The notes beneath the pieces were generated by a model that saw only the letters and a list, made by a program, of their open reading frames with translations, did not search any database and had not been told where the DNA came from. Shown here in pieces: positions 14,053-14,494 of a stretch of DNA of 14,494 nt (the first letter of the stretch is position 1; each line of letters starts with the position of its first letter). This DNA is from CAYYJM01 sp964471755 (GTDB taxonomy: Bacteria; Planctomycetota; Planctomycetia; Gemmatales; Gemmataceae), in NCBI GenBank assembly GCA_964471755.1, contig CAYYJM010000162.1, positions 1 to 14,494 on the forward strand. The letters are read 5' to 3'. The position numbers and the translations under genes are program-made.

Positions 14053-14494
14053 GTGAACCCGGAGCAGGTCGTGGCCCTGGCATACGGCGTCTTCGTCCTC
14101 ATCTGGCTGATGCTGGGAGCGGCCATCGGTAGCTTTCTCAACGTGGTCATCTACCGTCTACCACGGGGTATGAGTCTGGTCCATCCGCCGTCTCGCTGTC
14201 CGGCGTGTCGTCATGCGATCCGGTCGTACGACAACGTGCCGATTCTCGCCTGGTTCTGGCTCGGCGGTCGATGTCGCGACTGTCGCTTTCCGATCTCACC
14301 TCGTTATCCGTTCGTCGAGGCGCTCGTCGGTCTGATCTTCGCCGTGCTGGCGGCGGTCGAACTGTACAGCGGTGGAGCGAATCTGCCCTTTCGTTCGCCC
14401 GAGCCGGGCCTGCATGGCCTGAGCCTGCCCAGCGTCGAGTTGCACCTCCTGACAGGGCTGCACTGTCTGCTCTTCACTGTCCTGGTCGCCCTTG
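14053..14494 (+). CDS. Prepilin peptidase, A24 family (N-terminal part)
   Basis: Type IV prepilin peptidases are inner-membrane aspartyl proteases that cut the leader of type IV pilins and pseudopilins and often methylate the new N-terminus. The frame is open to the window end and shows a first membrane segment (about 6-28), then GSFLNVVIYRLPRGMSLVHP (26-45). The cytoplasmic zinc-binding loop follows, with two CxxC pairs: C49/C52 (SRCPACRHAI) and C74/C77 (GRCRDCRFPISPRYP). A second hydrophobic segment (about 87-105, LVGLIFAVLAAVEL) comes next. The catalytic aspartates lie beyond the edge and cannot be checked. The GTG start has GGAGGA (14041-14046) 6 nt upstream. It follows the sulfotransferase by 30 nt and may be co-transcribed. 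A GGGCC/GGCCC mini-hairpin lies in that gap. Confidence 0.93.
   Translation, partial: MNPEQVVALAYGVFVLIWLMLGAAIGSFLNVVIYRLPRGMSLVHPPSRCPACRHAIRSYDNVPILAWFWLGGRCRDCRFPISPRYPFVEALVGLIFAVLAAVELYSGGANLPFRSPEPGLHGLSLPSVELHLLTGLHCLLFTVLVAL

Overview
This GC-rich window (roughly 60-65% GC by eye) looks like chromosomal DNA of a free-living bacterium, most likely a planctomycete. The order rplY-pth-rpsF-ssb-rplI-dnaB, a bL9 with a basic N-terminal extension before the usual start, a DUF4058-type protein beginning MPIHDWTR, a sulfotransferase, a Gfo/Idh/MocA oxidoreductase and GC-rich palindromic repeats between genes all fit that group. The assignment is inference; no rRNA or other decisive marker is present. 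No tRNA, rRNA, CRISPR array, transposase or phage gene was seen.

The left half (about 1-6620) is a housekeeping block read entirely from the minus strand. From its 5' end it carries rplY (bL25/Ctc), pth, rpsF (bS6), a short spacer with a hairpin and a good sigma-70-type promoter, then ssb, rplI (bL9), dnaB, ispF and cysS. It combines translation (ribosomal proteins, peptidyl-tRNA recycling, Cys-tRNA charging), replication (SSB, replicative helicase) and the MEP isoprenoid pathway (IspF). rpsR, usually found between ssb and rplI, is absent. cysS runs off the left edge and is interrupted by an assembly gap of 21 Ns; the reading frame slips beside the gap, which looks like a contig-end error. 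Its KMSKS motif reads KMAGS.

The right half (about 6620-14494) is an accessory-type region of single genes on alternating strands: a possible small gene (-), a winged-helix SAM methyltransferase (+), a class III aminotransferase (-), a C-terminal remnant of an RNA 2'-phosphotransferase gene (kptA, -), a DUF4058-like gene (+), a protein of unknown function with a B3-like N-terminal half and a degenerate HNH-like C-terminal half (-), a Gfo/Idh/MocA oxidoreductase (-) preceded by a small open frame, a sulfotransferase (+), and the start of a prepilin peptidase (+) that runs off the right edge. No common pathway joins these genes.

Two kinds of palindromic repeat sit at gene ends. One is a REP/BIME-like cluster of three 30-nt hairpins between the convergent methyltransferase and aminotransferase genes, with compensatory changes in the stem. 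The other is a 27-bp near-perfect inverted repeat, with palindromic arms, just after the oxidoreductase stop. The best candidates for something unusual are the kptA remnant beside the DUF4058 gene, the B3/HNH-like protein, the two repeat types and the altered CysRS motif. I did not find a clear new multi-gene system.
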